DNA of 64,000 bases from Haloarcula salina (GTDB taxonomy: Archaea > Halobacteriota > Halobacteria > Halobacteriales > Haloarculaceae). Under the pieces are notes generated by a model. That model made no database searches. It was not told the origin of the DNA and saw only the letters and a program-made list of their open reading frames with translations. A program made the translations under genes and the position numbers. Where the stretch lies: positions 62,001 to 126,000 of the forward strand of contig NZ_WRXL01000002.1 of assembly GCF_010119195.1 (NCBI RefSeq), written 5' to 3'. Position 1 is the stretch's first letter. Each line of letters starts with the position of its first letter. Below are positions 53,370 to 62,752 of this stretch, in pieces.

Positions 53370-53990
53370 TCACTGTACCTCGTCGCGCACGCTCGGCGGC
53401 AGGTCGTCGTCGGGGCCCGTATAGCGGTCCGGTTCGGGCGGCACGTCCCAGTCGGTCGCGAGTTCGAGCAGTTGGACGAGCATCCGCGCGGTCGCTCCCC
53501 AGACGGTGTAGCCGTCGACGTAGAAGAAGTGGAGCCGAATCTCGCCGTAGTGGGGGTGGTCGCGCTGCTCGGACTCGTAGTTCTCCAGGTCGATCAGCTC
53601 CGACACCGGGAGCGTCACGACCTCGGCGACTTCCTCGTCCGACGGCTGGTAGGTGCGGTCGGGAATCCGGGCGACGAACGGCCGGACCGAGTAGCGCGTG
53701 ATCGTCCGGATGTCGTCGAGGCGGCCGACGACGTTGACCGCCATCGGGTCGAGCCCGATCTCCTCGTTGGCTTCCCGGAGGGCGGTCTGTAGCAGGTCGT
53801 CGTCCTCGGGCTCGTAGCCGCCGCCGGGGAACGACATCTGCCCGGGGTGGTCCGGCAGGTGGTCGGCGCGCTTCGTGAACAGGATCGACTCGCCGTCGGC
53901 GCGGCTGACGACCGGAACGACGACGGCCGCCTCCCGCGGCTCGTCCTCCACGGTGACCGGCTCGTGGGCCGCCACCCGGTCGAACTCCAT
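53370..53990 (-). CDS. Nudix hydrolase, CoA pyrophosphatase-like
   Basis: A 206-residue enzyme. The Nudix box is GGGYEPEDDDLLQTALREANEEIG (described; Gly about 55 to Gly about 78) with the required REANEE, preceded by HPGQMSFPGG, typical of the NudL/CoA pyrophosphatase subgroup. It probably hydrolyses CoA or related dinucleotides. Acidic throughout. Confidence 0.88.
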   Translation of the reverse strand: MEFDRVAAHEPVTVEDEPREAAVVVPVVSRADGESILFTKRADHLPDHPGQMSFPGGGYEPEDDDLLQTALREANEEIGLDPMAVNVVGRLDDIRTITRYSVRPFVARIPDRTYQPSDEEVAEVVTLPVSELIDLENYESEQRDHPHYGEIRLHFFYVDGYTVWGATARMLVQLLELATDWDVPPEPDRYTGPDDDLPPSVRDEVQ

Positions 53991-54065
53991 ACCACGTCGT
54001 AGGCAACGGGCGGCCTTAATTCGCGTGGGTCGTCAGCGGCTCGACGGTCGCGTCCGCCGATCGGC

Positions 54066-54536
54066 TCACACGTCGTCGAGTCGGTCCCGGAGGCCGTCCA
54101 TGTCCACGTCCTCCCAGGCCTCGATGTCGTAGCTCACGTCGAGCAGCGTCCGGATTCGGTCGTCGTCACCGGCCTTGACGGCCACTACGGCGTCGTCGCG
54201 AAAGCGCGACTTGACGGCTTCCACGACGGCTTGACGGGAGAGGTCCCGCGGTGGCACGTCCATGATGTGCGGCAGGTCAGCCGCCCCTTCTGGCAGCGCG
54301 GGGAACGCGACCGGCCCGACCACCAGCAGGGGCTCGTCGGCGTCCGCGTCGTGGTCCGGGACGGCGACGAGGTGGTACGAGGCGACGGCGTCGTCGACAG
54401 CCGACTCGAAGTCGTCCGGGTCGGTCTCGACGCCCCGCTTGAACGCGAGTTCGTCCCGGGCCGTCCGGAGTTCCGCCCGCGTGAGCGACCCGAAGAGGTC
54501 GACCACGCCGGCGAGTTCGTCCGGCGTCAGGTCCAT
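54066..54536 (-). CDS. Haloarchaeal hypothetical protein (DUF7109-like)
   Basis: A 156-residue acidic protein, helical at the start (MDLTPDELAGVVDLFGSLTRAEL) and alpha/beta in the middle (LLVVGPVAFPALP). The C-terminus is helical with YDIEAWEDVDMDGLRDRL. No catalytic motif seen. Transcribed in the same direction as the MFS gene, 32 bases away. Confidence 0.65.
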   Translation of the reverse strand: MDLTPDELAGVVDLFGSLTRAELRTARDELAFKRGVETDPDDFESAVDDAVASYHLVAVPDHDADADEPLLVVGPVAFPALPEGAADLPHIMDVPPRDLSRQAVVEAVKSRFRDDAVVAVKAGDDDRIRTLLDVSYDIEAWEDVDMDGLRDRLDDV

Positions 54537-54568
54537 ACTGGTCACGCGGTGTCGAGGGGCTTCAGCCT

Positions 54569-55741
54569 TTAGGCTTCGGCCGCCCGCGGGAGGCGGCCGT
54601 CGAGGTGCAGCGCGACGAGCGCGAGCAGGACCGCGAGCAGCGCGAAGCCCAGCCAGCGGAAGATGGTCGGGAACGCGACGCCCCGGTCGAGGAGGGTCCC
54701 GATCAGCGCGCTCCCCGGAGCCTGACACAGCATCATCCCCGCGCCGTAGGTCGCGTAGGCGCTCCCGCGGTGGCGGTCCGGGAGCGAGCCCAGCAGGTAC
54801 GTGTCGATCGCCGGAAAGAGGCTGTGGATGACGTAGCCGACGACGACGCTGAACGCGGCCAGCGACCAGAATCCGGACAGCGACGGCAACGCCAGCACGC
54901 ACCCGGTGAACGCCGTCAAGATGACGAGGAGGTACGGGACCGACGGGAGGCGGTCGGCCAGCCGGCCGCTGACGTAGAACGCGGGGATGCCGGCCCCGAA
55001 CGCCACTGTCAGGAGCGTCCGGCCCTGGCCCGCGGTCAGCCCGACGCTCGTGGCGTAGGTGACGTAGAAGTTGAACAGGCCGTTCCAGGTCATCCCCGCG
55101 ACGCCGATGGTGGCGACGCTCGTGGCGATGATGTGCCACTGGGCGCGGGCCGCCCCGAGCAGGTCGCGGTCTTCGGTACCCGCCTCCGGCAGGTCGACGC
55201 GCCGTGCGACGAGCGTGAAGACGACGGTCATCACCGCGGCGGCAACCGCCATCCACTGGAGCGCCGTCCGCCAGGTGCCGACGACGAGCACGAACGAGAC
55301 CAGCGCGGGCGCACCGACGGCGGCGAGCTGGGCGGCGACGCCGTGCCCCCCGAGCGCGCGACCGGGTCGGCTCGGGAACAGCTCGCTGACCAGCGTGTTC
55401 GCCGCGGTGAGGTACACGCCGCTCGCCAGTCCCATGACGAACGCGCCGATCAGCAGGTGTCGCGGCTCGACCACCAGCGCCGCGACCGTCGTGCCGAGCG
55501 TCAGCACGACGCCCGAGCCGAGGATGGCCTTCGCCCGCGAGACGCGGGTCAGCAGGTAGCCGGTCGGGAGGCGGGGGAGCGCGCTACCGGCCCACGCCAT
55601 CGTCGCCAGCAGGCCGAGCGTCGCGTCGGTCGCACCCGTCGCCGCCCGGATGGGCTCGATGAGCGGCGCGAACACGACTCTGGCGAGGTTGATGACGAAC
55701 ACCATCCCCAGCAGCGATCCGAAGACGCGACGGCGAGACAC
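54569..55741 (-). CDS. MFS transporter
   Basis: A 390-residue permease with about twelve helices in two halves. The first half has GLLATMAWAGSALPRLPTGYLLTRVSRAKAILG, the MFS loop 2-3 motif (GxLaDrxGrkxxl-like). The second half has PAFYVSGRLADRLPSVPYLL, the repeated motif. It starts with a GTG at 55741; a GGAG lies ten bases upstream. The substrate is unknown. Divergent from the HVO_0758-type zinc-finger gene. Confidence 0.85.
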   Translation of the reverse strand: MSRRRVFGSLLGMVFVINLARVVFAPLIEPIRAATGATDATLGLLATMAWAGSALPRLPTGYLLTRVSRAKAILGSGVVLTLGTTVAALVVEPRHLLIGAFVMGLASGVYLTAANTLVSELFPSRPGRALGGHGVAAQLAAVGAPALVSFVLVVGTWRTALQWMAVAAAVMTVVFTLVARRVDLPEAGTEDRDLLGAARAQWHIIATSVATIGVAGMTWNGLFNFYVTYATSVGLTAGQGRTLLTVAFGAGIPAFYVSGRLADRLPSVPYLLVILTAFTGCVLALPSLSGFWSLAAFSVVVGYVIHSLFPAIDTYLLGSLPDRHRGSAYATYGAGMMLCQAPGSALIGTLLDRGVAFPTIFRWLGFALLAVLLALVALHLDGRLPRAAEA

Positions 55742-55794
55742 GGCCGATCCTTCTCCGGAATCCGTGAACAACGTTCCGAAACTGCCCCACGGGG

Positions 55795-55800
55795 TTTTTA
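55795..55800 (+). promoter_or_regulatory. TATA box of the small zinc-finger gene
   Basis: TTTTTA is centred about 27 bases before the ATG at 55825, supporting that start and a leaderless message. Confidence 0.5.
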
Positions 55801-55824
55801 CTCGCGGGTGGCACAGAGTCTGGT

Positions 55825-55995
55825 ATGGACTCAGTGCGAAAGGCCCTGCGGGCCGGCGACGTCGAGAAGGACAACTACGGCCGGCTCTCCTGTACCGCCT
55901 GCGACGAGCCGCTCGCGACGGACAACGACCCCGACGAGGTCGGCAAGATCCGGGTCTGCCCCGAGTGCGGCAGCGAGTGGAAAGAGCTCGGGTAG
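55825..55995 (+). CDS. HVO_0758-type zinc-finger microprotein
   Basis: A 56-residue protein with two cysteine knuckles, CTAC (23-26) and CPEC (45-48), and the highly regular ends MDSVRKALRAGDVEKDNYG and GSEWKELG. I recognise the pattern of the HVO_0758 family of haloarchaeal zinc-finger proteins. Its stop abuts the stop of the convergent aldo/keto reductase with no gap. Regulatory role likely but unproved. Confidence 0.8.
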   Translation: MDSVRKALRAGDVEKDNYGRLSCTACDEPLATDNDPDEVGKIRVCPECGSEWKELG

Positions 55996-57081
55996 CTACT
56001 GGAAGACGGCGTCGAACGCGTCCGCGCCGAGCGGTTCGTACCGGCCCGCGTCGACGTTTTCTCTCGCGTGTTCGACCGAGCCGGTGCCGACCAGCGAGCA
56101 GGTCACCCCCGGCGCGCTCCGCGCGAAGTTGATCGCGCGCTGTGCGCTCGTCTCGCCCGAGAGCCGCGCGGCCACCTCGTCGGGAATCTCGGCGGCCAAC
56201 TGGCCCTGCATGATGGACGCACTCGTGAACACGTCCAGCCCGGCCTCGTGGGCGAACCACAGCGCCGACTGCGGTCCTTCAGCTCCGTCGTGGGCCGCGA
56301 CGGTGAACGCGTCGGCCATCGCGACGTTGAACGGGAGCTGGATCGCCCGGAGGTGCGTCGCCGTGTTGCCGACGGCCGACGCCGCCGTACGGGCGCGCTC
56401 GACGACTTCGGGCAGCGAGAGGTAGCTGTCGTGGTCCGCCGGGACGCGGAACGCCTCCCACGTCGCGACGCCGTAGTAGCGGAGGTCGCCCGCGGCCGCC
56501 CGCTCCTCCAGGCGCTCGAAGGTCCCTTCGAGCTGATCGTACACCGCGTCGCGGGACTTCGACTGCAGTTGCGTCTCGGGGTTGTGGACGTAGTAGAGGT
56601 CCACTGTGTCGAGCCCGAGGTTGTCGAGCGACCGGTCGAACTGGTCGTCGACGAACGCCGGCGCGATGCAGTGCTGGCCCGCGACGAGGTCGTCGCGGTC
56701 GACGAGACCGGTGTCGACGTACTCCGACCGGACGAACGCGCCGGGGTCGTCCGGGTGGTCCCCGTCGAAGGGGACGAACCCGCCCTTGGTCGCGACGGCG
56801 ACGGCCTCGCGGTCCACGTCGGCGTCCGCGACGGCCTCGCCGACGACGCGCTCGGAGCGCTGGTGGCGGTAGTTGATCGCCGTGTCGACGACGTTGACGC
56901 CCGATTCCAGCGCCGTGACGATGGCGTCGCGGTAGCTCGCGTCGCGCTCGTCGGTCGGGTCGCCGAGGTACGTGCCGACGCCGACGCTGGAGACGACGCC
57001 GTCGCCGAACCGGCGGTAGAAGGTGCGCGCGAACTCGTCGTGGTCGTCCCGGTACGCCCAGGTCGCCTCCCGTGTGGCCAT
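55996..57081 (-). CDS. Aldo/keto reductase (divergent, extended)
   Basis: A 361-residue AKR family protein. VVDTAINYRHQRSERVVGEA gives the Asp/Tyr pair, VAVATKGGFVPF the Lys, and LYYVHNPETQ the His. The loop after the Lys is long (DHPDDPGAFVRSEYVDTG) compared with the other two reductases here, and the C-terminal SLVGTGSVEHARENV binds the cofactor. Substrate unknown. Confidence 0.9.
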   Translation of the reverse strand: MATREATWAYRDDHDEFARTFYRRFGDGVVSSVGVGTYLGDPTDERDASYRDAIVTALESGVNVVDTAINYRHQRSERVVGEAVADADVDREAVAVATKGGFVPFDGDHPDDPGAFVRSEYVDTGLVDRDDLVAGQHCIAPAFVDDQFDRSLDNLGLDTVDLYYVHNPETQLQSKSRDAVYDQLEGTFERLEERAAAGDLRYYGVATWEAFRVPADHDSYLSLPEVVERARTAASAVGNTATHLRAIQLPFNVAMADAFTVAAHDGAEGPQSALWFAHEAGLDVFTSASIMQGQLAAEIPDEVAARLSGETSAQRAINFARSAPGVTCSLVGTGSVEHARENVDAGRYEPLGADAFDAVFQ

Positions 57082-57123
57082 ACCGACCGTTGGCGGGCGA
57101 GCGACAAAAGGACCGAGATTGCC

Positions 57124-58308
57124 CTACAGCTCGCCGGCCATCGCGGCGAACACGCGCTCTTTGAACTCCTCGCGCGAGACGCCGCTGCTCGGCCCGAGGC
57201 CGGCCATGTGTTCGACGGGGACCTTCCCGCCGCCCATCCGGGCGTGGCCGCCGCCCTCGGCCATGGGGATGTCGTCGACGACGGCCTCGATGGCCCGGCC
57301 GATGTGGACGCGGTCGTCCCGGGAGCGGCCGGCGACGCGGATGCTCCCCTCGCTCTCGCCGACGACGACCACCGCCGAGACCCCTTCGAGCGTCTCCAGT
57401 TCGTCGGCCGCCTGCGGGATGGCGTCCGTGTTGGACACCTCGCCCACGTCGCTGAACGCGTAGGGAGCGCGCACCTCCCGGCTCGTGATCGCCCGCGACT
57501 TCACGTCGAGCACCTCGGCGTCGACCTGGGGGTTGGCGATGCGGTTGAGCAGGTCGCCGTCCATCCCGTCGTAGAGGAAGGCGGCGGCCGCGAAGTCCGA
57601 CGACGTACAGCCGTTGGTCAGCGAGCGCGTGTCCGACTGGATGCCGTACATCATCCCCGTCGCGAGCGCGGTGGGGATGGTGTCGGCCGGGGCCGCGTCG
57701 ATGTCGAGATCGCCGTTCGTCTGTGACTCGGTGAACTCGAACTCGAGTTCGTTGAAGTAGCTCGCGAGGATCGTCGCGCACGCCCCGTAGTCCGTCCGAA
57801 CGTCGGTGAAGCGCTCGCCCTCCCCGTCGCCCGGATGGTGGTCGACGACGGCCACGGGATCGATCTGTTCCGCGCCCGGGAAGCCCCGCGCACGGTTGTG
57901 GTCGACGAGGACGACGGCCTCCGCGTCCACGTCGTCGACGCTCTCGATCCGGTCGAAGTCCAGATCCAGGACGGTCTGAAACGCCCGGTTCTCCGGGCGA
58001 CGAATCTCGCCGGAGTACAGCAGCGACACCGACGTGTCGGTGCCCGCGACGAGCTGGTCGACGGCGAGCGCCGAGGCCATCGCGTCGGGGTCCGGATTGG
58101 GGTGCATCAGGACCGCGAGCCGATCGTAGTCCGAAAGCGCCCGTCGCAACCGCTCCCCGGGCGTCCGGCCGAGATACCGATAGAGCCAGACGCCGGCCCC
58201 GGCGAGCACGACCAGCGCGACGACGACGCCGGCGACCAGCAGGGGGTTCTCGATGGCGTACGCCGCGGCGGCGTCGATCTGTAACCCGCCGGCGGCAACG
58301 CGTCTCAT
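57124..58308 (-). CDS. Membrane-anchored DHH/DHHA1 phosphoesterase
   Basis: A 394-residue protein. One TM helix (about 22-43) anchors a cytosolic DHH domain: VLMHPNPDPDAMASA (about 66-80) and VVDHHPGDG (the DHH motif, about 153-161). DHHA1 follows, with AEGGGHARMGGGKV. It resembles the phosphodiesterase part of GdpP/NrnA and could cleave cyclic dinucleotides or short RNA. TTTGATAA (minus) at about 58334-58341 is a TATA-like box about 30 bases upstream. Confidence 0.9.
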   Translation of the reverse strand: MRRVAAGGLQIDAAAAYAIENPLLVAGVVVALVVLAGAGVWLYRYLGRTPGERLRRALSDYDRLAVLMHPNPDPDAMASALAVDQLVAGTDTSVSLLYSGEIRRPENRAFQTVLDLDFDRIESVDDVDAEAVVLVDHNRARGFPGAEQIDPVAVVDHHPGDGEGERFTDVRTDYGACATILASYFNELEFEFTESQTNGDLDIDAAPADTIPTALATGMMYGIQSDTRSLTNGCTSSDFAAAAFLYDGMDGDLLNRIANPQVDAEVLDVKSRAITSREVRAPYAFSDVGEVSNTDAIPQAADELETLEGVSAVVVVGESEGSIRVAGRSRDDRVHIGRAIEAVVDDIPMAEGGGHARMGGGKVPVEHMAGLGPSSGVSREEFKERVFAAMAGEL

Positions 58309-58356
58309 ACCACGCTCATGGCCAGCCTGTTGTTATCAAAGTTCCCCAAGAACAAG

Positions 58357-59247
58357 CTATTGTTGCCGGTAGTCCCGGATCGCGTCCCGGTATCCCTCCC
58401 GGAACGTCGGGTACGCGAACTCGTATCCCAGCGACCGCAGTCGGTCGTTCGAGCAGCGCTTGCTCGTCTGGATGCGCCGCTTCGCCGTCTCCGAGAGGTC
58501 GGGGTCGTCCAGTCGCTCCTCGGTCGTCTGCTTGGGCGGGAAGGGCACGTCGCACTGCTCGGCGAGCCAGTCGGCGAAGGCCCACTTCTCGACGGGTTCG
58601 TCGTCGACGACCAGCACGCCCTCCTCGCGGCGCCCCTCGGTCAGCAGGAAGCGGACCGCGCCGGCCGCGTCGTCCCGGTGGACCATGTTGAGGTAGCCCG
58701 CCGTCACCGGTCCGTCGAGGTACCGCTCCAGCCGGTAGCGGTCCGGACCGTACAGCCCGGCGAAGCGGGCGACGCTCCCGTGGCCGCCGTACTCCGTCGG
58801 CCGTTCGCGGGCGACGCGCTCGGCTTCGGCCAGCACCTCGGTCTTCTCGGTCTGCGGGTCCAGCGGCGTCTCCTCGTCGACCCACGCGCCGCCGTGGTCG
58901 CCGTAGACGCCGGTGCTCGACGTGTACACCAGCCGCTCTGGGGCGTCCTCGCGCGACCAGAAGTGGTCGATGGCCGTCTCCAGCCCGTCGACGTACACCT
59001 CGCGCGCGGCGTCGGCCCCCCTGCCGCCGGAACTCGCGGCGAAGACGAGCCAGTCGGCGTCCGGGACGGCGGACAGCGAGTCCGGGTCGGTCACGTCGGC
59101 GCGAACGCCGTCGAAGCCCGCGTCCTCGATTCGTGCGACGCCCTCGTCGGAGCGGCGGACGCCGACGACCTCGTGCTCGTCGCGGAGCTGCCGGCCGAGT
59201 TCGAGGCCGACGTAGCCACAGCCCAGTATCGCGACGCGCGCCGTCAC
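58357..59247 (-). CDS. NAD-dependent epimerase/dehydratase (extended SDR)
   Basis: A 296-residue Rossmann protein. VAILGCGYVGLELGRQL is the dinucleotide-binding loop (GxGxxG), LVYTSSTGVYGDHGG contains the catalytic Ser and Tyr (YTSSTGVYG), and ARFAGLYGPDRYRLERYL is the substrate-binding block of the YeeZ-like SDR group. Its ATG overlaps the DUF5791 stop, so it is coupled to that gene. Substrate unknown. Confidence 0.88.
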   Translation of the reverse strand: MTARVAILGCGYVGLELGRQLRDEHEVVGVRRSDEGVARIEDAGFDGVRADVTDPDSLSAVPDADWLVFAASSGGRGADAAREVYVDGLETAIDHFWSREDAPERLVYTSSTGVYGDHGGAWVDEETPLDPQTEKTEVLAEAERVARERPTEYGGHGSVARFAGLYGPDRYRLERYLDGPVTAGYLNMVHRDDAAGAVRFLLTEGRREEGVLVVDDEPVEKWAFADWLAEQCDVPFPPKQTTEERLDDPDLSETAKRRIQTSKRCSNDRLRSLGYEFAYPTFREGYRDAIRDYRQQ

Positions 59248-59672
59248 GGCTTTTCGCCCTCGATGTGGCTGTGGAGCGTGGCGTACTCCTCGAGCGTGAT
59301 CGGGAACCGGCCCTCGATCTTCTGCTGGATCTCCTTGGGCTCCAGCCGGTCGTCGAGGCCGGACGCCAGCGACTCCACGTCCATCACGGCCGTCGTCATC
59401 CCCATCAGGAGGATGTCCTGGGCCTCCGCCTGGAGCGCGTCGGCGTCAGGTCGATCAGGGTCAGTCGCCAGCACGGCGACCGCCTCTTCCAGCGTCCGGT
59501 CAGCGATGTCCCCGTCGGCGAACGCTCCCACGACGCCTCGGTCGAGCCCCGACGCCTCGACGACGGCGTCGACGCCGACTGAATCGACCGTCTCGGTCAG
59601 TACTGTCGCGTAGGCCGCGAGCAACGCCTCTGGTGACTGCTCCCCAGCCTCGGGAAACTCGCCTCTGAGCAT
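59244..59672 (-). CDS. DUF5791 family protein
   Basis: A 142-residue acidic, mostly helical protein: EALLAAYATVLTETVDSVGVDAVVEASGLDRGVV, then LQAEAQDILLMGMTTAVMDVESLA and PKEIQQKIEGRFPITLEEYATLHSHI (described in blocks). I recall this conserved pattern from haloarchaeal DUF5791 proteins. GTAAAATAC (minus) lies about 28 bases before the ATG at 59672. Coupled to the SDR gene. Confidence 0.72.
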   Translation of the reverse strand: MLRGEFPEAGEQSPEALLAAYATVLTETVDSVGVDAVVEASGLDRGVVGAFADGDIADRTLEEAVAVLATDPDRPDADALQAEAQDILLMGMTTAVMDVESLASGLDDRLEPKEIQQKIEGRFPITLEEYATLHSHIEGEKP

Positions 59673-59737
59673 GAGCGTCGGTATGTCCCCGGGGTATTTT
59701 ACTTCGGGTATGTCGCTCGGACGGCCGCTCGTCCGTC

Positions 59738-62700
59738 TCAGTCGCCCGCGTTCGGCCAGCCGCCGGATTCCTCCACGGCGGTTCCGTCCTTGTCGCCGAC
59801 GCCGCGTGGCTTCGGCGGGACCACCACGACGACGCCGGTGTCGGCCCGGAACGAGAGTCGGTCGGCTGTCCCCAGCGTCTCCGGCGCCCCGTCGCCGTCG
59901 ACGTCGAGCGTGACCGCGCTCCCGTCGCGAGCGTACGTGGTCTGTGCCCCCGGTTCCGTCGGCGGCCCGTGGCTCGCGGTCACCGCGAACCGGGCGTACT
60001 CCCCGCGGACCGTCACCCACCAGACGTTAACCGTCGCGAACCGGGCCGTCCACGGCGGGCCGAGCGGTAGGCCGGCCGGAAGTCCGTCCACGTCGACGCG
60101 TCGTTCGACCTTCGACCGGCCGGCATCGGCCAGCGCTCGCGTCGCCTGCTCTCGGGCCACGTCGCGAAGGGCGCTTCCCGTCCGGTTCGTAGCACCCGCG
60201 GTCGGGACCGCCTCCGGCGCGGCGACGGCCGCGCGCAACTGCAGGCGGAGCCAGTCCCGTTCCGCCCGCGTGAGGTTCCGCCGCTGTCCGGCCAGGCGAG
60301 CGACGCGGTCGGGAGCCGACCCGTTGGTCAGCGCCAGCGCCCGCCCCGCGGGACTGTCCCACGGGGCCAGTGCGTCGACGACGATGGCGCTGTCGCTCGT
60401 GGCTCCGGTCTCGGTCTCGACCGTCCGCCGCATCGCGGTGACGAGTTCGACGTTCGACCGACGCACCTGCGTTCGGAGCCGGTCGCGCTTCGCCGCGAGC
60501 GTGGCGTTCGACTCGTTCTGCAGCGTCGCGTTGGCGGCGGCGAGCGTCCTCGCGGCGGACGAGAGCCTGACGCGGCGGCTGGGTCCCGGGACCGATCCGA
60601 TCACCGTCTCGGCCGCGTCGCCGTAGGGAACGGTGAACACGTTCACGTTCCGCGCCACGAGCGGGTGTTCGCTCCCGTTCAGGGCCCGATACCGACGCTC
60701 GTCGAGTTCGGCGAGCGGCAGGTACGGCGTCCGAGCGTCGACGCGCGTCCGAACGGGGCCGGCCGGTCCGACCGGCACCGGGCGCGAACGCGGGACACGC
60801 GTCTCGCGTGCGGTGAGCCCGCGCCGGAGCTCGCGGAGCGAGCCCTCGGTCTCCGCGGCGAGCCGGCTTCTGACCTTCCGCTCGCTCTCCGCTCGCCCGG
60901 CTGCCTGCCGAGCCAGTTCCGCGTCGACCGCGTTCAGATACGCGATTCGCGCCGCGACGCGCGCTTTCTGCGCGGCGCTGTCGTAGGTGGCCGGCACGTC
61001 GGCGAGGCCGGCACGGCGCGCTCGGAGCCGGTCCCGGAGCCGCTTCGGCGGGTTCGTCTCGAACGTCCCGACTCTCCCTCGCTCGGCGCTGGCGCTGACG
61101 TTCCGGACCCGCTCCCGCAAGTCCATCAGATCTCGGTACACCCACGCGTCCAGGCCCGGCGGTCGGTCGGCCGTCACGGTCGCGTTGGTTCGTTCGAGAT
61201 CGCCGCTGACGACGCGCTCGGCGATCCGGTCCCTGCCGCCGGCAGCGCCGACGAGTCGCGTCTCGGCCTTCCCCGCAACGTCAGCGAGATTGGCCCCGCC
61301 CAGCGGGCTCGCGCTCGCGTCGTGGGCCGTCGCTATCGAGCGGTTCGGTGCGGGGGACCGACCGTGGTGGCGGCCGATGACGGCCACCGTCACGCGATAG
61401 CGCGCGGTACTCGTCGCCGCAGTCCGGCGACTCGTCCCCGCGTTCTCCCAGACTGCCGTCCGCCGGTACCGCCGCTCGACGACGCGGCCGAACGAGTCGA
61501 GGGCGTGCCACCCGTCGGGCGCAGCGACCGACCCGTCGGTGGGTTCGACTGCCGCCACCGAAGCGGTGGTCCGTTGGCTCACCAGCGTCCAGTTCGCGCC
61601 CGGCGAGGGCGGTTTCGGCGGCCGACCGCCACTGACCCGCTCCCGATCGGTCTCCAGCACGACTTCGACGGTGTACGCGTCGGCGAGCGTCTCGTTCAGC
61701 GCCGCCGGTGCGGCGACGGTTCGGAACGCCGCGTCTGCGGTTCCGTTGACGCCAACGGTCATCGAGTCGCCCGCGCCGGGCCGCCCCGGCGATCGCTGAC
61801 GGACGGGCGTCTCGCTGACGGGCCTGTACTCGGCGCGGTTCAGCACCTCGCTGGCGACCGCAGAGCCGTTGCTCCCGCGGACGAGGTCCTCGATACCGGT
61901 CATCGCCGTCGCCTCGGTCAGCGCGCGGCGGCCGTCCGGGTCGCTCCGGCCGAAGATCGACCGCTGGACGCCGAGGAGCGCGCCGTTGGCCGCCAACGAG
62001 ACGTGGCGGTTCGCGACGACGTTCTCGATGCCCGCACCGCCGTACTGTGCGTAGCCTCTGGCGTACGCGATCGGATAGAGCCGTGCGGTCAGCCGTTGAC
62101 TCAGTCCCGGATGCGCGATCGAGGCGTTCACCCTCGTCTGATAGGTCGACACCTGATCGTGGAGCATGAGCGCCGGCGTCGGGACGACGACCGTCGGCGA
62201 GACCCGTCGTTCGGCGACGACGCGCCCGTGACGACGGACCGTCAACAGCACGTCGGTGACAGTCGCACGCATCGCTGTTTCGTTCGCACCAGCCCGCGAG
62301 ACCGACACACGTCGCTTGGCCGCCCGCAGGTCGCTCGCGTTCGAGACCGGCGGGAGGCTGGCCGCGACGGTCACGTCGCCGCTGCGATACGAGACCCCCT
62401 CCAGTCGCTCACTGACCCGCAGGTAGACGCGGATGCGGAGCGCGTCGCGGAACGGTTCGGACTCGTTTAGCACCCGGCCCGCGGGCGTGTCGGCGGGCGT
62501 GACGACCGGGTTCGCCGCCGCCCGCCGACCGGCCGTCGCGACGCCGCTCCGGACGGCGCTCTGCGTCTCGGCCGTCGCCCGGTCCAACGCTCGCTCGACG
62601 GCTGTGTCGGTCGGCACGGGAGCGCCGACGAACGTCGGGGCCAGCGCGAGACTGCTCACGAGCAGGAGGACGCCCAGCAGCGCGAACGGGACCCGGCCTC

Positions 62701-62752
62701 GCGTGTCGTCCGCCACGGTGAGTCCCCGTCCGCCGCGCGTCACGGCGACCAC
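59738..62752 (-). CDS. Large surface-type protein with N-terminal TM (DUF7286-like)
   Basis: A 1004-residue protein. An N-terminal TM or uncleaved signal (about 22-43, VPFALLGVLLLVSSLALAP) is followed by a long extracytoplasmic-looking region with many Asn-x-Ser/Thr sites, Arg-rich coiled helices and beta-rich parts. A late block has the alternating strands and Gly of a membrane-distal domain (RFATVNVWWVTVRGEYARFAVTASHG). Unlike most neighbours it is Arg-rich. Such proteins occur next to TadC/VirB11-type pilus genes in haloarchaea (DUF7286-like). Its start overlaps the end of the 62740-63609 gene by 13 bases. Confidence 0.75.
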   Translation of the reverse strand: MVAVTRGGRGLTVADDTRGRVPFALLGVLLLVSSLALAPTFVGAPVPTDTAVERALDRATAETQSAVRSGVATAGRRAAANPVVTPADTPAGRVLNESEPFRDALRIRVYLRVSERLEGVSYRSGDVTVAASLPPVSNASDLRAAKRRVSVSRAGANETAMRATVTDVLLTVRRHGRVVAERRVSPTVVVPTPALMLHDQVSTYQTRVNASIAHPGLSQRLTARLYPIAYARGYAQYGGAGIENVVANRHVSLAANGALLGVQRSIFGRSDPDGRRALTEATAMTGIEDLVRGSNGSAVASEVLNRAEYRPVSETPVRQRSPGRPGAGDSMTVGVNGTADAAFRTVAAPAALNETLADAYTVEVVLETDRERVSGGRPPKPPSPGANWTLVSQRTTASVAAVEPTDGSVAAPDGWHALDSFGRVVERRYRRTAVWENAGTSRRTAATSTARYRVTVAVIGRHHGRSPAPNRSIATAHDASASPLGGANLADVAGKAETRLVGAAGGRDRIAERVVSGDLERTNATVTADRPPGLDAWVYRDLMDLRERVRNVSASAERGRVGTFETNPPKRLRDRLRARRAGLADVPATYDSAAQKARVAARIAYLNAVDAELARQAAGRAESERKVRSRLAAETEGSLRELRRGLTARETRVPRSRPVPVGPAGPVRTRVDARTPYLPLAELDERRYRALNGSEHPLVARNVNVFTVPYGDAAETVIGSVPGPSRRVRLSSAARTLAAANATLQNESNATLAAKRDRLRTQVRRSNVELVTAMRRTVETETGATSDSAIVVDALAPWDSPAGRALALTNGSAPDRVARLAGQRRNLTRAERDWLRLQLRAAVAAPEAVPTAGATNRTGSALRDVAREQATRALADAGRSKVERRVDVDGLPAGLPLGPPWTARFATVNVWWVTVRGEYARFAVTASHGPPTEPGAQTTYARDGSAVTLDVDGDGAPETLGTADRLSFRADTGVVVVVPPKPRGVGDKDGTAVEESGGWPNAGD